Source: Gammaproteobacteria bacterium (GTDB lineage: Bacteria; Pseudomonadota; Gammaproteobacteria; Chromatiales; Chromatiaceae). Taken from it: a stretch of DNA of 8,020 bases. Positions 5,741-8,020 of this stretch are shown piece by piece (position 1 is the first letter of the stretch; the number at the start of each line of letters is the position of its first letter). The DNA lies in contig JAJRUY010000283.1 in NCBI GenBank assembly GCA_024277555.1, positions 1 to 8,020 of the forward strand, written 5' to 3'. The notes under the pieces were generated by a model, which saw nothing but the letters and a program-made list of their open reading frames with translations, was not told where the DNA came from and made no database searches. The position numbers and the translations under genes were made by a program.

Positions 5741-7669
5741 TTATTTCTTGTCGTCAACTTCTTCAAATTCGGCATCGACCACATCATCATCAGCACTGGA
5801 CTTTTGTCCGGCTTCTGCCGCTCCCGGCTTGGCGCCAGTATCAGCATCTCCGGCACCCTGATACATGCGCTCCGCCAGTTTTCCCGAGGCTTCCGCCAGG
5901 GCTTTGGTCTTGGCTTCGATAGCGGTCTTGCTGTCACCTTTCATCGCCTCTTCAAGCTCCTTCATCAGACTCTCGATATTGGCTCTTTCAGCGCCCTCAA
6001 CCTTGTCGCCCATTTCCTCAAGGGATTTCTTGGTGGCATGCAACATGGCGTCCGCCTGGTTGCGCGCGTCCACCATTTCATGGAACTTCTTGTCCTCCTC
6101 GGCATGGGCTTCGGCATCTTTCACCATCTTTTCGATCTCTTCACTGCTCAAACCGGAAGAGGCGGTAATCTTGATGCTTTGCTCCTTGCCTGTGGCCTTG
6201 TCCTTGGCGGACACGTTCAGGATGCCGTTGGCATCGATATCGAAGGTCACTTCAATCTGCGGAACTCCACGCGGCGCTGGAGGAATGTCCGTCAGGTCAA
6301 AGCGCCCCAGGGATTTGTTGGCCGAAGCCATTTCCCGCTCACCCTGCAGGACATGCACGGTAACCGCTGCCTGGTTGTCATCAGCAGTAGAGAACACCTG
6401 TGAGGCCGTGGTCGGGATGGTGGTGTTCTTCTCGATGAGTTTGGTCATCACGCCACCCATGGTCTCGATGCCCAGAGACAGGGGAGTAACATCCAGCAAC
6501 AGGACGTCTTTCACATCGCCGGAAAGCACACCACCCTGGATGGCGGCACCGATGGCTACCGCCTCATCGGGATTGATGTCCTTGCGCGGTGCCTTGCCGA
6601 AAAACTTCTCGACGGTTTCCTGCACCTTGGGCATGCGAGTCTGGCCGCCAACCAGGATCACATCATCAATATCGGATGCGGACAGACCTGCGTCCTTCAG
6701 CGCCACCTTGCAAGGCTCAATGGTCTGTTCCACCAGCTCGTCCACCAGTGATTCCAACTTGGAGCGGGTAAGCTTGACGTTCATGTGCTTGGGACCACTG
6801 GCGTCAGCCGTAATATATGGCAGGTTGATGTCAGTCTGCTGGGCAGACGACAATTCAATCTTGGCCTTTTCTGCGGTTTCTTTCAGACGCTGCAGCGCCA
6901 GGGGATCGTTGCGCAAATCCACACCCTGCTCGTTCTTGAAGGTTTCGACCAGGAAATCGATAACGCGCATGTCGAAATCTTCACCACCAAGGAAGGTATC
7001 GCCATTGGTGGACAGCACTTCAAACTGGTGCTCGCCATCCACTTCGGCAATCTCGATAATGGATACGTCGAAGGTGCCGCCACCAAGATCGTACACGGCC
7101 AGTTTCTTGTCGCCAGGGCTTTTGTCCATGCCATAGGCGAGAGCCGCCGCTGTCGGTTCGTTGATAATGCGTTTTACGTCCAGGCCGGCGATGCGCCCGG
7201 CATCTTTTGTAGCCTGACGCTGAGAATCGTTAAAGTAGGCCGGCACGGTAATAACCGCTTCGGTCACTTCTTCACCCAGGTAATCTTCTGCAGTTTTCTT
7301 CATTTTCTGCAAAACCTTGGCAGACACTTCCGGCGGGGCCATTTTCTTGCCGCTGGCCTCCACCCAGGCATCGCCGTTGTCTGCCTTGACGATCTTGTAG
7401 GGCACCATTTCGATATCACGCTGCACCACTTCATCATCGAATTTGCGCCCGATAAGACGCTTGATGGCAAACAGGGTGTTGTGCGGATTGGTGACCGCCT
7501 GGCGCTTCGCAGACTGGCCCACCAGCACTTCTCCTTCCTGGGTAAAGGCCACCACTGAGGGTGTGGTGCGATCGCCCTCGGAGTTTTCGATCACCTTTGG
7601 CTGATCACCCTCCATTATGGCGACACAGGAATTGGTTGTACCCAAGTCGATGCCGATAATTCTGCCCAT
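5741..7669 (-). CDS. dnaK: Molecular chaperone DnaK (Hsp70)
   Basis: ATP-driven Hsp70 chaperone of the cytoplasm that folds and protects proteins with DnaJ and GrpE, and in proteobacteria also restrains sigma-32. The 642-residue product matches the family length (638 in E. coli). The nucleotide-binding domain shows IGIDLGTTNSCV from residue 5, Lys70, NEPTAAALAYG with Glu171, DLGGGTFDVS with Thr199, and VGGQTRMP from 340. The interdomain linker VLLLDVTPLS is at 389-398. The substrate-binding beta domain and helical lid follow, with a Gly/Ala-rich tail ending EFEEVDDKK. All key residues I can check are intact. The ATG at 7667-7669 has GGAG at 7678-7681, eight bases upstream. Expression is likely driven both by readthrough from grpE and by the sigma-32-type promoter at 7728-7755. 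Confidence 0.99.
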   Translation of the reverse strand: MGRIIGIDLGTTNSCVAIMEGDQPKVIENSEGDRTTPSVVAFTQEGEVLVGQSAKRQAVTNPHNTLFAIKRLIGRKFDDEVVQRDIEMVPYKIVKADNGDAWVEASGKKMAPPEVSAKVLQKMKKTAEDYLGEEVTEAVITVPAYFNDSQRQATKDAGRIAGLDVKRIINEPTAAALAYGMDKSPGDKKLAVYDLGGGTFDVSIIEIAEVDGEHQFEVLSTNGDTFLGGEDFDMRVIDFLVETFKNEQGVDLRNDPLALQRLKETAEKAKIELSSAQQTDINLPYITADASGPKHMNVKLTRSKLESLVDELVEQTIEPCKVALKDAGLSASDIDDVILVGGQTRMPKVQETVEKFFGKAPRKDINPDEAVAIGAAIQGGVLSGDVKDVLLLDVTPLSLGIETMGGVMTKLIEKNTTIPTTASQVFSTADDNQAAVTVHVLQGEREMASANKSLGRFDLTDIPPAPRGVPQIEVTFDIDANGILNVSAKDKATGKEQSIKITASSGLSSEEIEKMVKDAEAHAEEDKKFHEMVDARNQADAMLHATKKSLEEMGDKVEGAERANIESLMKELEEAMKGDSKTAIEAKTKALAEASGKLAERMYQGAGDADTGAKPGAAEAGQKSSADDDVVDAEFEEVDDKK

Positions 7670-7727
7670 TTGTGTTTCTCCGTTATAAATTCGTTAATTA
7701 CAGTTCTAAATCAGTTTCTGCTTACCC

Positions 7728-7755
7728 AGATGGGGGCAGTTACCTGAAATTCAAG
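7728..7755 (-). promoter_or_regulatory. Heat-shock (sigma-32) promoter for dnaK
   Basis: The minus strand reads CTTGAAT (7749-7755), then 13 bases, then CCCCATCT (7728-7735). The sigma-32 consensus is CTTGAA and CCCCATnT with 13 to 15 bases between, and the E. coli dnaK P1 promoter has the same spacing. Transcription would start near 7720, giving a leader of about 50 bases before dnaK. The TGA inside the -35 element is the grpE stop codon, so the promoter overlaps the end of grpE. No CIRCE inverted repeat is visible, consistent with sigma-32 rather than HrcA control at this position. Confidence 0.78.
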
Positions 7756-8020
7756 ATGTTGGAGCCTGTGACACCATCACCATCGCCGGCCGCACCAGAC
7801 GCCCGTTGAGCAAATAGCCTTTCTGCACCACATTCACCACCGTATTCGGCGGCACCTCGTCTGTGGACACCATGCCCATGGCCTGGTGCAGCTCCGGGTT
7901 GAACGCATCGCCTGTCGGGTCAATCTGCTCCACCCCGAATTTGTTCATGGCGTCTTGAAGCATTTTCAGCGTCAATTCTGTACCTTCCAGGAGCTTTTCC
8001 ACATCATGGTTTTCCCGGGC
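7751..8020 (-). CDS. grpE: Nucleotide exchange factor GrpE, C-terminal 89 residues
   Basis: GrpE dimers open the DnaK nucleotide cleft to release ADP and so reset the chaperone cycle. Only the C-terminal part is in the window, and the frame continues in from the right edge (first full codons read ARENHDVEKLLEG). Seen here are the end of the helical region (LLEGTELTLKMLQDAMNKFG) and the beta-wing domain that contacts DnaK (NPELHQAMGMVSTDEVPPN, then VVQKGYLLNGRLVRPAMVMV). This closely fits the family pattern. The GTG at 8000-8002 is an internal valine, not a start. It sits 81 bases before dnaK, the usual partner order, and its stop codon is embedded in the dnaK heat-shock promoter. Confidence 0.97.
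   Translation of the reverse strand, partial: ARENHDVEKLLEGTELTLKMLQDAMNKFGVEQIDPTGDAFNPELHQAMGMVSTDEVPPNTVVNVVQKGYLLNGRLVRPAMVMVSQAPTS

Noticed and set aside
5630..7558. Long plus-strand open frames opposite dnaK (257, 423 and 257 residues)
   Set aside because: dnaK is unambiguous along its whole length, and the opposite frames show only complement-derived composition. Long antisense frames opposite dnaK are a well-known artefact.
7682..7710. Sigma-70-like pair TTTAGA and TATAAC (17-base spacing) before dnaK
   Set aside because: Transcription from it would start about seven bases before the ATG, downstream of the GGAG site, so the message would lack a ribosome site.
8000..8002. GTG start for a short grpE
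   Set aside because: The frame continues upstream to the window edge with GrpE-like sequence, and the helical region would be cut in two. The GTG is an internal valine.

Overview
The window looks like chromosomal DNA from a gammaproteobacterium, or a close proteobacterial relative, of moderate G+C. It has no mobile element, CRISPR array, tRNA or rRNA that I can see. All recognisable genes lie on the minus strand, so transcription runs from the right end to the left. In that order they are grpE (3' end only), dnaK, dnaJ, dapB, a roughly 490-base low-information gap, lapB, pyrF and sat (N-terminal 352 residues, running off the left edge). The grpE-dnaK-dnaJ-dapB order is common in gammaproteobacteria, and lapB-pyrF is another conserved gammaproteobacterial pair. 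A stand-alone ATP sulfurylase (Sat) of the single-chain type suggests, but does not prove, a sulfur-oxidising chemolithotroph or symbiont. In such organisms Sat runs from APS plus pyrophosphate towards ATP plus sulfate.

Right part (about 4480-8020): this is the Hsp70 chaperone module. GrpE is the nucleotide exchange factor, DnaK the Hsp70 and DnaJ the J-domain co-chaperone. A sequence closely resembling a heat-shock sigma-32 promoter sits at the grpE/dnaK junction, and its -35 element overlaps the grpE stop codon. A strong hairpin with a T-tract separates dnaK from dnaJ, which would let DnaK be made in excess over DnaJ and DapB. A second, weaker stem lies just before dnaJ.

Middle (3655-4461): dapB (lysine/diaminopimelate pathway) follows dnaJ after 17 bases. 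Its stop codon is built into a 30-base near-perfect hairpin that lacks a T-tract. The gap at 3164-3654 holds a possible 41-residue single-pass membrane peptide, a doubtful 60-residue frame abutting lapB, and a nested inverted repeat. It occupies the place where lapA lies in enterobacteria, but no recognisable lapA is present.

Left part (1-3163): lapB (LPS assembly and LpxC turnover adaptor) and pyrF (last step of UMP synthesis) overlap by four bases (ATGA) and are very likely translationally coupled. After a 232-base AT-rich spacer with a clean inverted repeat comes sat. Apart from the regulatory signals and the small frames before lapB, the window is ordinary housekeeping DNA. I see no convincing undescribed multi-gene system in it.
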